Program-made: the position numbers and the translations under genes
Part shown: positions 37,634 through 45,888 of the stretch, piece after piece
Numbering within the stretch: the stretch's first letter is position 1
How the letters are laid out: each line of letters opens with the position of its first letter
Notes under the pieces: model-generated
Databases searched by the model: none
Told to the model about the DNA's origin: nothing
What the model saw: only the letters and a program-made list of their open reading frames with translations
DNA from: Mycolicibacter sp. MU0083
Lineage (GTDB): Bacteria > Actinomycetota > Actinomycetes > Mycobacteriales > Mycobacteriaceae
Assembly: GCF_963378075.1 (NCBI RefSeq)
Contig: NZ_OY726394.1
Coordinates: 558,001 to 622,000 of the forward strand
Direction: 5' to 3'
DNA length: 64,000 bases

Positions 37634-38212
37634 ATGATTACGGCCGACGACATAGCACTGGCACTCGACCAATCGGACGAGCCTCTAACGGTTGACGAGA
37701 TCGCTGAAAGGGTTGGGGCCTCCGCCGGCGATTGTGAAGCTCTGCTATGGCAGAGTCACGAGCGGTTCATCTGGCAACCCGGGCGTAAGTGGGCGCTAAT
37801 GACTGTCAAGACGCGGGCGTTGCGTAGGGGATCGCACGACGCGCCCGATGGCCGGGCGGGTCTGCTCTCTTCGAGCGACCCTGGGGAGCTGCGGGCACTG
37901 ACCCTTTCGAGTGGGGTCACCATCAGGGTCAGCCAGCATCCGCTCGACTCGGATGCATTCTTTACCGTCCGCTCAGCTGGGAATACGGTGCTGATGACCC
38001 TCAACTCGACCCATGAGTTGTTCGCAAGCATGCCAATGCCGTTTATCGACAGCAGGCACTCTTCATATAAGGAGTTGTGCGAGGTACTTCTTAGCGCGTG
38101 GGCGCTATACGAGGACAGCCTCCCCGGCGGAGCTACTCGGCGGGCTGCGGAGGACGCTCGGCACATGTGGGGTAGGCGTTCGATCGAAATCTTGCAGGAG
38201 CCAGACGCGTGA
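37634..38212 (+). CDS. Winged-helix protein with the GHKL partner's C-terminal domain
   Basis: A 192-residue protein starting at ATG 37634. Residues 1-60 look like a winged helix: ITADDIALALDQSDEPLTVD, then EIAERVGAS, and FIWQPGRKWALM at the wing. Residues about 95-190 (DAFFTVRSAGNTVLMTLNS, then LLSAWALYEDS and ARHMWGRRSIEIL) match the end of the preceding GHKL ATPase (GAFFSVQPRGGILLVTLN, MLFAWARYEDE, VRYDWGRMAEAFL). The shared module suggests that both contact the same partner or each other. It is not a family I can name. The stop overlaps the next start by 4 bp. Confidence 0.7.
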   Translation: MITADDIALALDQSDEPLTVDEIAERVGASAGDCEALLWQSHERFIWQPGRKWALMTVKTRALRRGSHDAPDGRAGLLSSSDPGELRALTLSSGVTIRVSQHPLDSDAFFTVRSAGNTVLMTLNSTHELFASMPMPFIDSRHSSYKELCEVLLSAWALYEDSLPGGATRRAAEDARHMWGRRSIEILQEPDA

Positions 38213-39117
38213 GGCCCCTGGGTGACGCCGTTCTCGATCTCGCCGCCTCCAGTCGGCGGGAGTTCGTGATGTGCGCTCCCTTCGCGAAAGCTGCTGTCGT
38301 ACGGGAAGTCCTAGCTGCGATCCCTGAGGGCGTCCAGATAGCGCTGTATACGAGGTGGCGGCCCGACGAGGTTGCAGCTGGGGTATCGGATACGGAGGTA
38401 CTACCCGCGGTTCGCGGTCGCGGGGGAATGGTCTACCTGCATGACCGATTGCACGCAAAGTTCTATCGGAACGAGGTGGACACCTTCGTCGGCTCGGCGA
38501 ACCTAACTGCATCTGCGCTCGGATGGGCAGCCAATTCAAATCTAGAGCTGCTAGTCCACGTAGACGGAGAGGCGGTCGAGTCATTAGAGGAACGCCTGGT
38601 CTTGGAAAGTGTTGCTGCGACCCAGGATATCGCTCGCCGTGTTGAGGAGATTGCTGCGCTCTTGCCGCGCTGTCCGGCGGAAGGGCCTTCCCTCATTACT
38701 AGGGCTGAGATACTAGAAGAGTGGTTTCCCCGTTTGCGCATACCAGCTGATCTCTTCCTAGCGTACCGAGACGGTGTCGACACGCTGGCGTCTACGTCGG
38801 CGGCTGCCGCGGGTGTCGACTTGCTCGTGTTAGACCTCCCGCCTGGACTGGCTCGTCAGCAGTTCGAGGCTCTCGTCTCAGATCGCCTCCTTGGCCAGGC
38901 ATTTTTCAAACGGCTGGATCACTTCCTGACGCGTCAGCGGCGGTTCGGCGAAGTGCGGGACATGATTATGCAGGCTCTGTCATACGATCGGGACGAAGCG
39001 GAGACGATCTGGCAGACAGCGATGCGATGGATGTTCGAGTTTCTTCCCGAGAGGTATTCCTACACAGTTCATCGCCGCACTGAACTAGTTTGCCTCGCCG
39101 CCACAGGAGTGCGATGA
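38209..39117 (+). CDS. Phospholipase D-like (HKD) nuclease domain protein
   Basis: A 302-residue protein from GTG 38209. One clear HKD-type motif is visible, LHDRLHAKFYRNEVDTFVGS followed by ANLTASALG, where His and Lys would be catalytic. Only one copy is evident, so it would act as a dimer like bacterial Nuc/BfiI-type enzymes. The C-terminal half is helical and unrecognised. PLD-family proteins serve as DrmC in DISARM and as nucleases in other defence systems. This one lies 15 kb from the drmAB pair, in the ssp accessory operon, so it most likely belongs to the latter. Its stop overlaps the next gene's ATG. Confidence 0.75.
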   Translation: MRPLGDAVLDLAASSRREFVMCAPFAKAAVVREVLAAIPEGVQIALYTRWRPDEVAAGVSDTEVLPAVRGRGGMVYLHDRLHAKFYRNEVDTFVGSANLTASALGWAANSNLELLVHVDGEAVESLEERLVLESVAATQDIARRVEEIAALLPRCPAEGPSLITRAEILEEWFPRLRIPADLFLAYRDGVDTLASTSAAAAGVDLLVLDLPPGLARQQFEALVSDRLLGQAFFKRLDHFLTRQRRFGEVRDMIMQALSYDRDEAETIWQTAMRWMFEFLPERYSYTVHRRTELVCLAATGVR

Positions 39118-39533
39118 CTGAACAACAGCTGTACGGTCAGGTCGCGTCGATCCTCGAAGCCAACTCGTTAGGTTGGAACGAGACCTCGGATGGCGTGATG
39201 TACCTCCGGTTCTCTAGCGCCGGAGTTTCTATCGAGGTGGGCAGTTGGGGGTCTCAAGCGGTAGTTCAGATAAGTTCGAGTGTCTTGACTTCAGTCGGGG
39301 CCGACGAGGACTGCGTGTTGCGCGAAGTCAACCGACTGAATGTTGAGACGCAGTTTGGTCGCTGGGTGTTTTACCCGGAGTCGCGTGCCGTCTGTATTGA
39401 GTACTTCCTCCTTGGCGATAACCTCCAAGAGGTGGAGCTCATGACCATACTCGCCGCGCTTGCGCGGGCCGCGGACTACCATGACGACTCTTTGCAGGAG
39501 ATTCTCGGCGGCAGACGGGCTTTCGAACAATAG
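39114..39533 (+). CDS. YbjN/type III secretion chaperone-like small protein
   Basis: From ATG 39114, overlapping the PLD stop as ATGA, the product is 139 residues. The alternating strand pattern (GVMYLRFSSAGVSIEVGSWG, VVQISSSVLTSV) followed by LREVNRLNVETQFGRWVF and helices (LQEVELMTILAALARAAD) fits the YbjN-like fold, which binds and stabilises partner proteins. It might therefore act as a chaperone for the neighbouring nuclease or ATPase. It is cytosolic, with no signal or membrane segment. The fold assignment is by pattern only. Confidence 0.55.
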   Translation: MTEQQLYGQVASILEANSLGWNETSDGVMYLRFSSAGVSIEVGSWGSQAVVQISSSVLTSVGADEDCVLREVNRLNVETQFGRWVFYPESRAVCIEYFLLGDNLQEVELMTILAALARAADYHDDSLQEILGGRRAFEQ

Positions 39534-39553
39534 GCGTGGTGTGGTGATAGCGA

Positions 39554-40978
39554 ATGGACGAGTGGACTAGCTCCCGGCACAGAACGGCAATAGGCCGCGG
39601 CGACTTATCCAGGCCCGTGCGGCAAGCACTGCTCGATGAGGTCGTCCGTCCGGACATGTCTGTGCTCGATTATGGCTGCGGGCGAGGGCAAGATGCATTC
39701 CGACTCCAACGGATGGGGTTAGATGCGATCGGCTGGGATCCCTACTATGCTGCGGATACGCCACTAGTTGAACGGCAGGCTGTATTTCTAAATTATGTTT
39801 TGAACGTTATCGAAGATGTCGGTGAGCGTCGAACAACCCTCGACGCCGCATGGGCCCTAGCGGCGCGGGTCCTAATCGTCTCGACTCGTCTGAAGTGGGA
39901 ACTCTCCACACTCAATGGTACGCACAGTGCCGATGGAATCGTAAGTACTCGCAACACCTTCCAGCATCTCTATAGTCCCGCTGAACTCCGACAAGCAGTC
40001 GAGGATGCGACGGGTACGCGGTGCGTGTCACCGGTCCCGGGTATCGTGTATGCCTTCCGCAACGATTCGGACCGATTCGCATATTTGGCACGCGGCGCAA
40101 TCACCGGTTTCGAATGGGCTGACAGTCAGAATTATGCATCTGCTGTTGCAGAGATCATCGCGTTCACTGAGAAGCGCGGCCGACCGCCGCTATTTGAAGA
40201 GATTCCCCCAACTGTTCTGCCACTGCTCGGCAAGGTATCGCGAAGGTCAATGCTCGAGGTCATCAGCAAAGGGGCCTCACGTGATCGCATTGCCGAGGGA
40301 ACCCGACGGGCGACGCTAGACACTTTACTATACCTAGGGACGTCCATATTTAATGGTCGCGCCCCCTTGAAGGGGCTACCGGTCGGCGTCCAGGCCGATA
40401 TCAAACATTGCTTCAGTAGTTATCGCGAAGCGTGCGCACGGGCCGACCGACTTCTAATAAAGATACGAGACGATGCATATATCCGAGGAGCTATGCAGAA
40501 CTCGCCCGGAAAGATGACCGCGACTGCTCTATATGTGCATAAGCGCGCCGTTCGGGAGATGCCTGTCGTACTGAAGCTGTACGAGCATTGCGGTTTCGTT
40601 GCGGCCGGCCGGCCTGAGGGCTGGAATATTCTAAAGTTGGAACACCGCGGGCGGCGTGTCTCCTGGTCGTCGTATCCAGATTTCGATGTTGATCCACACC
40701 CGACGCTTGACTGGACTTATGGCGTTGAAATGTCGTCGTTGGAGTCGGCTCTTCAGCGGTTCGGCGACAGAAATAACCGGCCGATCTTACACCGGAAGGA
40801 AGAGTTTCTGGCCCCGCAGGATCCCGATATCGAGAAGTATCGACGGCTAACGCAGGCTGAGGTTCGGGCCGGCCTTTACCAGAATCCCACACGTATAGGA
40901 TTGGAAGCCGGTTGGGCTGAGGAGTTGGCTCGATGCGGTGTAACTCTGCGCGGTCATCGGGTCGTCAAATTGAAATGA
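39554..40978 (+). CDS. DNA phosphorothioation-associated putative methyltransferase
   Basis: A 474-residue protein with an N-terminal Rossmann methyltransferase domain: RHRTAIGRGDLSRPVRQAL precedes VLDYGCGRGQDAFRL (motif I, S-adenosylmethionine binding) and GWDPYY (acidic loop). This opening is characteristic of the methyltransferase family that repeatedly occurs beside dnd genes (known as TIGR04096). The substrate is unknown. The remaining 300 residues contain no motif I can name. It ends 37 bp before the convergent sspC-paralogue remnant. Its presence supports reading 34-41 kb as an extension of the phosphorothioation locus. Confidence 0.78.
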   Translation: MDEWTSSRHRTAIGRGDLSRPVRQALLDEVVRPDMSVLDYGCGRGQDAFRLQRMGLDAIGWDPYYAADTPLVERQAVFLNYVLNVIEDVGERRTTLDAAWALAARVLIVSTRLKWELSTLNGTHSADGIVSTRNTFQHLYSPAELRQAVEDATGTRCVSPVPGIVYAFRNDSDRFAYLARGAITGFEWADSQNYASAVAEIIAFTEKRGRPPLFEEIPPTVLPLLGKVSRRSMLEVISKGASRDRIAEGTRRATLDTLLYLGTSIFNGRAPLKGLPVGVQADIKHCFSSYREACARADRLLIKIRDDAYIRGAMQNSPGKMTATALYVHKRAVREMPVVLKLYEHCGFVAAGRPEGWNILKLEHRGRRVSWSSYPDFDVDPHPTLDWTYGVEMSSLESALQRFGDRNNRPILHRKEEFLAPQDPDIEKYRRLTQAEVRAGLYQNPTRIGLEAGWAEELARCGVTLRGHRVVKLK

Positions 40979-41015
40979 AAAGGCGAGATGCGCTAATCGA
41001 TCCATACCTTTGCGC

Positions 41016-42164
41016 TTACCGCGAGTGAAGCGCTTCGCGGAAACTAGCTCCCACTTGCGCAATCCCCGTTCGGAACCGTTCAGTAGTATCGTCTGTCCAC
41101 GTCATTGGTGCGTGCCCGCCACATGTCACGCCTGCGACTTTCTCCAGCCACTTCTCGTCGCCGCCGCAAGACATGATGGCCCCGACGAAGGCTGCTAAGT
41201 CTGCATCTAAATTTTGCGTGGCGATAGTACGTGCTTGTTTGACTAGATCGGCGCGGAGCTCAGAAAGCGGGACCACGCCTAGCGATACAGCTTTTGCTAG
41301 CTGTTGACGTATATCGTTAAGGAGGTTTGGATAGGCAGATTGTAATTCATTAATCGCCTTGAAAATTCCGACGGTATATTCACCAGCTGCGACGCTGTTC
41401 AGGCGTTCCGATCCCGTGAATGGTTCAATCATCAGCACGGTAGGGAGTGTCGCGAAAAGCAGTGTGTCGGGCTCTGATGCGCCCCTGAAGCATTGGCGTA
41501 CGGCTAGTGAATCTCGCGACAGTGACTTGGTAGTCTGCAGCGTATAGGCTGGCATCGCCAGCAATCTCCGGTAGAGGGTGGCTACGACTTCCATCAAGGC
41601 GGAAGAGTCAGGCGTGATTGTTAGTTGGAGGCGTCGTGCCAAGATGTCTAAGAGTGCTTTTCTTTGTCCGTAGAGAATCTGCGGATTCTTAACGCTAAAG
41701 GCGGTGATGTTTTCAGACAGGCGACTGGCTGCGCCGTCATCAAGGGAGTCAATGAGATTCTCGTCCTCGTATAGGACTAGGTCACTCCTGGTGAGGAGGC
41801 CAGCAATCAGGATGAGTCGAAGGACCTCGGGGTTTGCGTCAAGGGCTTGACTGGACATCTGCAACGCGATTTCGCTAAGGCTGATGGGTGTCTCAGTGGC
41901 GCTACCGAAGCTATCGGTCATGGCCGTCCAGATGGCCAGCCAGTCCGGGCGAGTGGGTCGTGCCACGGTCCACTCACCTAAGTCGTTCTGATGGTGGATG
42001 GTGGTTGAACGAAAGATCCGGTCATGGACCGCGCGCTCTGGGCTGCCAGCCTCAGTGGCAAATGCCTGGGATTGGAGGTGATTGGGCATGGCCGCGGCAA
42101 GGGAATGAAAGGCCTTAGGGTCTAGGCCGTTTCGATTGCTGCCAAGGACCTCGGGGTCGGACAT
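41016..42164 (-). pseudogene. Truncated second sspC-like gene
   Basis: From ATG 42164 the frame encodes 382 residues that correspond to about residues 680-1040 of the SspC-like ATPase at 29822. Matching blocks include LYEDENLIDSLDDGAASRLS against LYEHGSLVLAIDDAVAERLT, AFSVKNPQ against HFSIKNTQ, and EPDTLLFATLPTVLMIEPF against EPDVLLFETLPTVFGLEPF. The P-loop half is absent and about 110 C-terminal residues are also missing, so it cannot be an ATPase. An IS21 element lies 6 bp upstream of this ATG. Base composition is lower in GC than the surroundings. It looks like the remnant of another, diverged phosphorothioation locus rather than a recent duplicate. Confidence 0.8.
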
Positions 42165-42263
42165 GGCCTGTGTCGACGGCAACTGAATACTGACCAGTGC
42201 GCGGCAACTGAAAGTTGACCAGCTTCCTGGAGACCCTTGGTTATCGGCCAAGGGAGGAAGCGA

Positions 42264-43499
42264 GTGTTGAGCGTGGAGGACTGGGCAGAGATCCGGCGGT
42301 TGCGCCGGTCGGAGCGATTGCCGATCTCGGAGGCAGCGCGGGTGTTGGGGATTTCTCGGAACACGGTGAAGGCGGCCCTGGCTTCGGAGGGTCCGCCGAA
42401 ATACCAGCGTGCGCCGGCGGGGTCGGTGGTTGATGAGGTTGAGCCGAGGATTCGTGAGCTGTTGGCGGCCTATCCGCGGATGCCGGCGACGGTGATTGCC
42501 GAGCGGATCGAGTGGTCGTATTCGATCCGGACGCTCAGTGAGCGGGTGCGGGAGTTGCGCCCGGTGTATCTGCCGCCGGACCCAGCGTCACGCACGACCT
42601 ATGTGGCGGGTGAGATCGCTCAATGCGACTTTTGGTTTCCCGATATCAAGGTGCCGGTCGGTTACGGTCAGGTCCGCACCGCTACCGCACTGCCGGTGTT
42701 GACGATGGTGTGTGGGTATTCGCGGTGGGCATCGGCGCTGCTGATCCCTACACGCAGCACAGAGGATCTGTATGCCGGTTGGTGGCAGCATCTTTCGATG
42801 CTGGGTGCAGTGCCGCGGGTGTTGGTATGGGACGGTGAAAGCGCGGTCGGGCGCTGGCGGGCACGACAACCTGAACTGACCGCGGCATGCCAGGCGTTTC
42901 GTGGCACGCTGGCGACCAAGGTGCTGATCTGTAAGCCGGCTGACCCTGAAGCCAAGGGTCTGGTGGAACGGTTTCACGACTACCTCGAACGCGCATTCCT
43001 GCCGGGCCGGGTATTCACCTCACCGGTGGACTTCAACGCCCAGTTGGCCGACTGGCTGGTGCGAGCCAATCACCGCCAACACCGGGTGCTGCAGTGCCGC
43101 CCGGCCGATCGGATCGATGCGGATAAGGCGGCGATGTTGGCGTTGCCGCCGGTCGGGCCGAGCGTGGGATGGCGCAATTCGACACGACTGCCGCGCGACC
43201 ACTACATCCGCCTGGATGGCAACGACTATTCGGTGCATCCCGGCGCGGTCGGGCGGCGCATCGAGGTCACCGCAGATCTGGCTCGAGTCCGCGTCTGGTG
43301 CGCCGGCACCCTGGTCGCCGACCATGGGCGGATCTGGGCCAAACACCAGACGATCAGCGATCCCGAGCATCTCCAAGCCGCCAAACTGCTGCGCCGCGGC
43401 CGCTTCGATGTCCTGGCCGTGCCAGCTCACGTCGAGGTCGAACAACGCCGACTGACCGACTACGACGCCGCTCTGGGCCTTGATGGGCCGGTGGCGTGA
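42264..43499 (+). CDS. istA: IS21-family transposase IstA
   Basis: From GTG 42264, with AGGGAGGA 5 nt upstream, the protein is 411 residues. The N-terminal helix-turn-helix is LPISEAARVLGISRNTVKAA. The rve-type DDE core has Asp in GEIAQCDFWFPDIKV, Asp in VLVWDGESAVGRW and Glu in KGLVERFHDYLERAF. The C-terminal beta-barrel (YIRLDGNDYSVHPGAVGRRI) is the usual Mu-type domain. It appears intact. The end overlaps istB. It works with the IstB ATPase, which selects the target and activates transposition. Confidence 0.95.
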   Translation: MLSVEDWAEIRRLRRSERLPISEAARVLGISRNTVKAALASEGPPKYQRAPAGSVVDEVEPRIRELLAAYPRMPATVIAERIEWSYSIRTLSERVRELRPVYLPPDPASRTTYVAGEIAQCDFWFPDIKVPVGYGQVRTATALPVLTMVCGYSRWASALLIPTRSTEDLYAGWWQHLSMLGAVPRVLVWDGESAVGRWRARQPELTAACQAFRGTLATKVLICKPADPEAKGLVERFHDYLERAFLPGRVFTSPVDFNAQLADWLVRANHRQHRVLQCRPADRIDADKAAMLALPPVGPSVGWRNSTRLPRDHYIRLDGNDYSVHPGAVGRRIEVTADLARVRVWCAGTLVADHGRIWAKHQTISDPEHLQAAKLLRRGRFDVLAVPAHVEVEQRRLTDYDAALGLDGPVA

Positions 43500-44296
43500 T
43501 GGTCGCCAAAGCCGGCACCAGCAGCCGGGACGTAACCGCCGAACTGGCGTTTTTTACCCGGGCCTTGAAAGCGCCGACCCTGCGTGAGGCCGTTGAGCGG
43601 CTCGCCGAACGGTCCCGAGCCGAGACCTGGAGCTACGAGGAGTTCCTGGCGGCGTGTCTGCAGCGTGAAGTATCTGCTCGTGAATCCCATGGCGGTGAAG
43701 GACGCATCCGAGCGGCCCGCTTCCCGTCGCGGAAATCATTGGAGGAGTTCGACTTCGACCACGCTCGAGGCCTCAAACGTGACCTCATCGCCCATCTGGG
43801 CACCCTGGACTTCGTCGTCGCCAAAGACAACGTGGTGTTCCTCGGCCCGCCGGGAACGGGCAAAACGCATCTGGCGATCGGTATCGCGATCCGGGCATGC
43901 CAGGCCGGTCACCGGGTCCTGTTCGCCACGGCATCGCAATGGGTCGATCGCCTAGCCGGTGCCCACCACGGCGGCACCCTGCAAGCCGAACTCGCTCGCC
44001 TGGCCCGCTACCCACTACTGGTCGTCGACGAAGTCGGATACATCCCGTTCGAGCCCGAGGCCGCCAACCTGTTCTTCCAACTGGTGTCCTCCCGCTACGA
44101 ACGCGCCAGCCTCATCGTCACCTCCAATAAACCCTTCGGACGCTGGGGCGAGGTCTTCGGCGACGACGTCGTCGCTGCCGCCATGATCGACCGCCTCGTC
44201 CACCACGCCGAAGTCATCGCCCTCAAAGGAGACAGCTACCGCATCAAAGACCGAGACCTCGGCCGTGTCCCCACCGTCACGGCCGACGACCAATGA
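43496..44296 (+). CDS. istB: IS21-family helper ATPase IstB
   Basis: A 266-residue DnaC-like AAA+ protein from GTG 43496 (ATG 43499 also possible), overlapping istA. Walker A is FLGPPGTGKTHLAIGI, Walker B is LLVVDEVGYIPF, and sensor/arginine-finger regions follow in SLIVTSNKPFGRWGEVFGDD and AAMIDRLVHHAEVI. IstB assembles on DNA, bends the target and stimulates IstA. No disruption is seen, so the element should be mobile. Confidence 0.95.
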   Translation: MMVAKAGTSSRDVTAELAFFTRALKAPTLREAVERLAERSRAETWSYEEFLAACLQREVSARESHGGEGRIRAARFPSRKSLEEFDFDHARGLKRDLIAHLGTLDFVVAKDNVVFLGPPGTGKTHLAIGIAIRACQAGHRVLFATASQWVDRLAGAHHGGTLQAELARLARYPLLVVDEVGYIPFEPEAANLFFQLVSSRYERASLIVTSNKPFGRWGEVFGDDVVAAAMIDRLVHHAEVIALKGDSYRIKDRDLGRVPTVTADDQ

Positions 44297-44519
44297 ACCC
44301 CAAGCTGGTCAATTTTGGATTGCCGACAACTGGTCAGTTTTCAGTTGCCGTTGACAGCCTGAATCCTGTCGTCGATGCGGTGCACGTGGCAACATCGGGT
44401 CCGCTGCACGGATAGGTGACAGTTCCTGTGACGCAGCCTGACTGGTGCGTGTGGTCATGATGGTTTCGAATTAAATCAGGGTCAACCGGCCGAGGGCGAG
44501 TTGGTGCCGGCGGAGGTGC

Positions 44520-45534
44520 CTAAGCAAGGGAGATCAATTGCCCAAGCAGCGGAGAATCTGCGACAACGGTGTCCGCAGAGAATCCGTCGAGCGGTATCAC
44601 TGCTGCTGCGCGAATGCTGATTGACAAGCGCGACTCATCAACGCCCCCTCCTCCGATCGCAGCAAGGCGACCAGCTGCTTCAGCCCGAGCGTCCTCGTCC
44701 AGGTCCATACGGAGCATGAGAATGTCGCTAGCGTAGTCGGGAAGTCGGCCCCAGCCATCACTTTGATCGTGAGTTGACCGAAAGTAGCTCGCCACATCCC
44801 GAAACAAGATTGTTGATAGAGGAAGTGATTCGCAGAAGTACGGTTCGGCATTAAGGCCAGCAGTTGTGCTGGTTGTTGATCTGGACAGGATCTGGCACAC
44901 GCGCTCTGCGTGCAACACCGCCGCACCCCAACCTCTCAGGTGAGATGCGCCCGGTCCATTCTGAAGCGAACCCCACCACCAACGGGGCGCGCTGCCCGTA
45001 AGTAGGTAGCGAACGAGGCTTGCTTGTGCAACATGTGATCGTGATCCTCGCCATGGCGGCGTGTCTGGTGGGTTCCAGCCGTTGTAAAAGCAGTAGTACG
45101 GATGCACTTCGTGCCCGGGTCGCGCCAACGCATCATGGCCCTTAGCGGCTTCCGCTAGCAGATTCTTCATCTGTTGCCCCGTTGAGTGAGGATGCAGAAG
45201 CTCGCTATAGCGTGGAGTGTCGTTCTGCGTTTCGGGTTTCGGGTTTCGCCTGGAACCGCAGGCATCGCCACCGCGTCCCTCCGCCGATCCACCATTCCCA
45301 GTCGGCTCCAGTAGTCGCTTCCTCCTTGCGGGTGAATTGGTACTGCGGGACTCCTTTCTGGTTCGCGTCTGTGCCGCGCAGCAATTTTTTGGTGAGGAAC
45401 TCTTCATCGAGGACCGATGAGCCAGGTATGCGAGGTCCCCACTCTTTCTGGCGTTCAGACCAGGTTTGCATCCCAAACGTGTCGCACGCTTCGGCTGTCT
45501 TGATCAACCGACTCAACATCTCAATGCGTTGCAT
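44520..45534 (-). pseudogene. DUF6615-like gene disrupted by a 7-bp tandem duplication
   Basis: Two frames together make one protein. The first (from ATG 45534) runs MQRIEMLSRLIKTAEACDTF, with EATTGADWEWWIGGG and LRFQAKPE, then hits a stop at about 45204. The second continues with LLHPHSTGQQMKNLLAEAA, YYCFYNGWN and later ISIRAAAVIPLDGFS to 44520. At the junction TTTCGGG is repeated (45230-45243); removing one 7-bp copy restores a continuous reading LRFQAKPETQNDTPRYSELL. The 'TGADWEWW' and 'QAK' patterns fit my memory of the DUF6615 family, whose function is unknown. A minus-strand frame from 45476 spans the second part, but its N-terminal third is out of frame with the real protein. Confidence 0.65.
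45230..45248. repeat. Heptanucleotide tandem repeat causing a frameshift
   Basis: TTTCGGG occurs twice in tandem (45230-45236 and 45237-45243) followed by a partial TTTCG. On the coding strand this is CGAAA-CCCGAAA-CCCGAAA. One unit fewer restores the reading frame of the DUF6615-like gene. Slipped-strand replication could both create and reverse such a change. Confidence 0.8.
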
Positions 45535-45888
45535 CTCGACACTCGCTTCTGCATTCCAGCATTCTGGCAGCCGCGGCGCAGAATCTCTACATCGTGGATC
45601 CAGCCGTCGCCGAAGTCATAGTGGTATTCGAAGCCGGGCGCCAGGTCTGCCAGCCGGGCACCGGCCTCGTCACGCATATCTTCGGGCCACACCTTCTTCG
45701 TCGGGGATCACCATGCCGTACGTGGCGTCGGCGGTGACGAATTGGTGCAGGTGCGAGTCCGTCCAGCCGATGCCGGCCTGCAGCAGATCGTGTAGCTCGG
45801 GCAAGGTGGCCGTCGACGGCACGTCGAACACCCGGAGCACCTTCGGCTCGACGTCGCGCAGCACCACCTGCAGCCGAGCGGTGATCAC
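45513..45888 (-). pseudogene. pRiA4b ORF3-like protein, frameshifted and truncated
   Basis: From GTG 45888, overlapping the stop of the upstream SEC-C gene, the frame reads ITARLQVVLRDVEPKVLRVF and ELHDLLQAGIGWTDSHLHQF, the signature of plasmid pRiA4b ORF-3 family domains. It breaks near 45690: GGTGTGGCCC looks like GGTGTGTGGCCC with TG lost. The other frame carries on with DMRDEAGARLADLAPGF, HYDFGDGWIHDVEIL, the rest of the domain. After that it runs into unrelated residues and stops at 45513, lacking the family's usual Cys-containing end. The function of the family is unknown. Confidence 0.7.

Larger units (their letters stand above)
42171..44356 (+). mobile_element. Intact IS21-family insertion sequence
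   Basis: A 2186-bp element with terminal inverted repeats. The left end reads TGTCGACGGCAACTGAATAC; the right end, on the opposite strand, reads TGTCAACGGCAACTGAAAAC; both continue as TGACCAG. Sub-terminal copies (GCGGCAACTGAAAGTTGACC near 42204-42223 and TGGTCAATTTTGGATTGCCG near 44307) are typical multiple transposase sites of IS21. A 5-bp direct repeat GCCTG flanks it at 42166-42170 and 44357-44361. It carries istA and istB. It landed immediately upstream of the remaining part of the sspC paralogue. Confidence 0.92.

Noticed and set aside
38209..39117. Assignment of the PLD-type gene as DISARM drmC
   Set aside because: It is 15 kb away from drmAB and inside the ssp-linked operon, overlapping its neighbours, so it most likely belongs to that operon.
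42165..42251. N-terminus of the 411-residue frame over the sspC remnant
   Set aside because: The first residues are translated from the end of the IS21 element, not from the sspC paralogue.
45205..45476. N-terminal part of a 318-residue minus-strand frame
   Set aside because: This section is out of frame with the real DUF6615-like protein, which is encoded in the other frame upstream of the 7-bp duplication.
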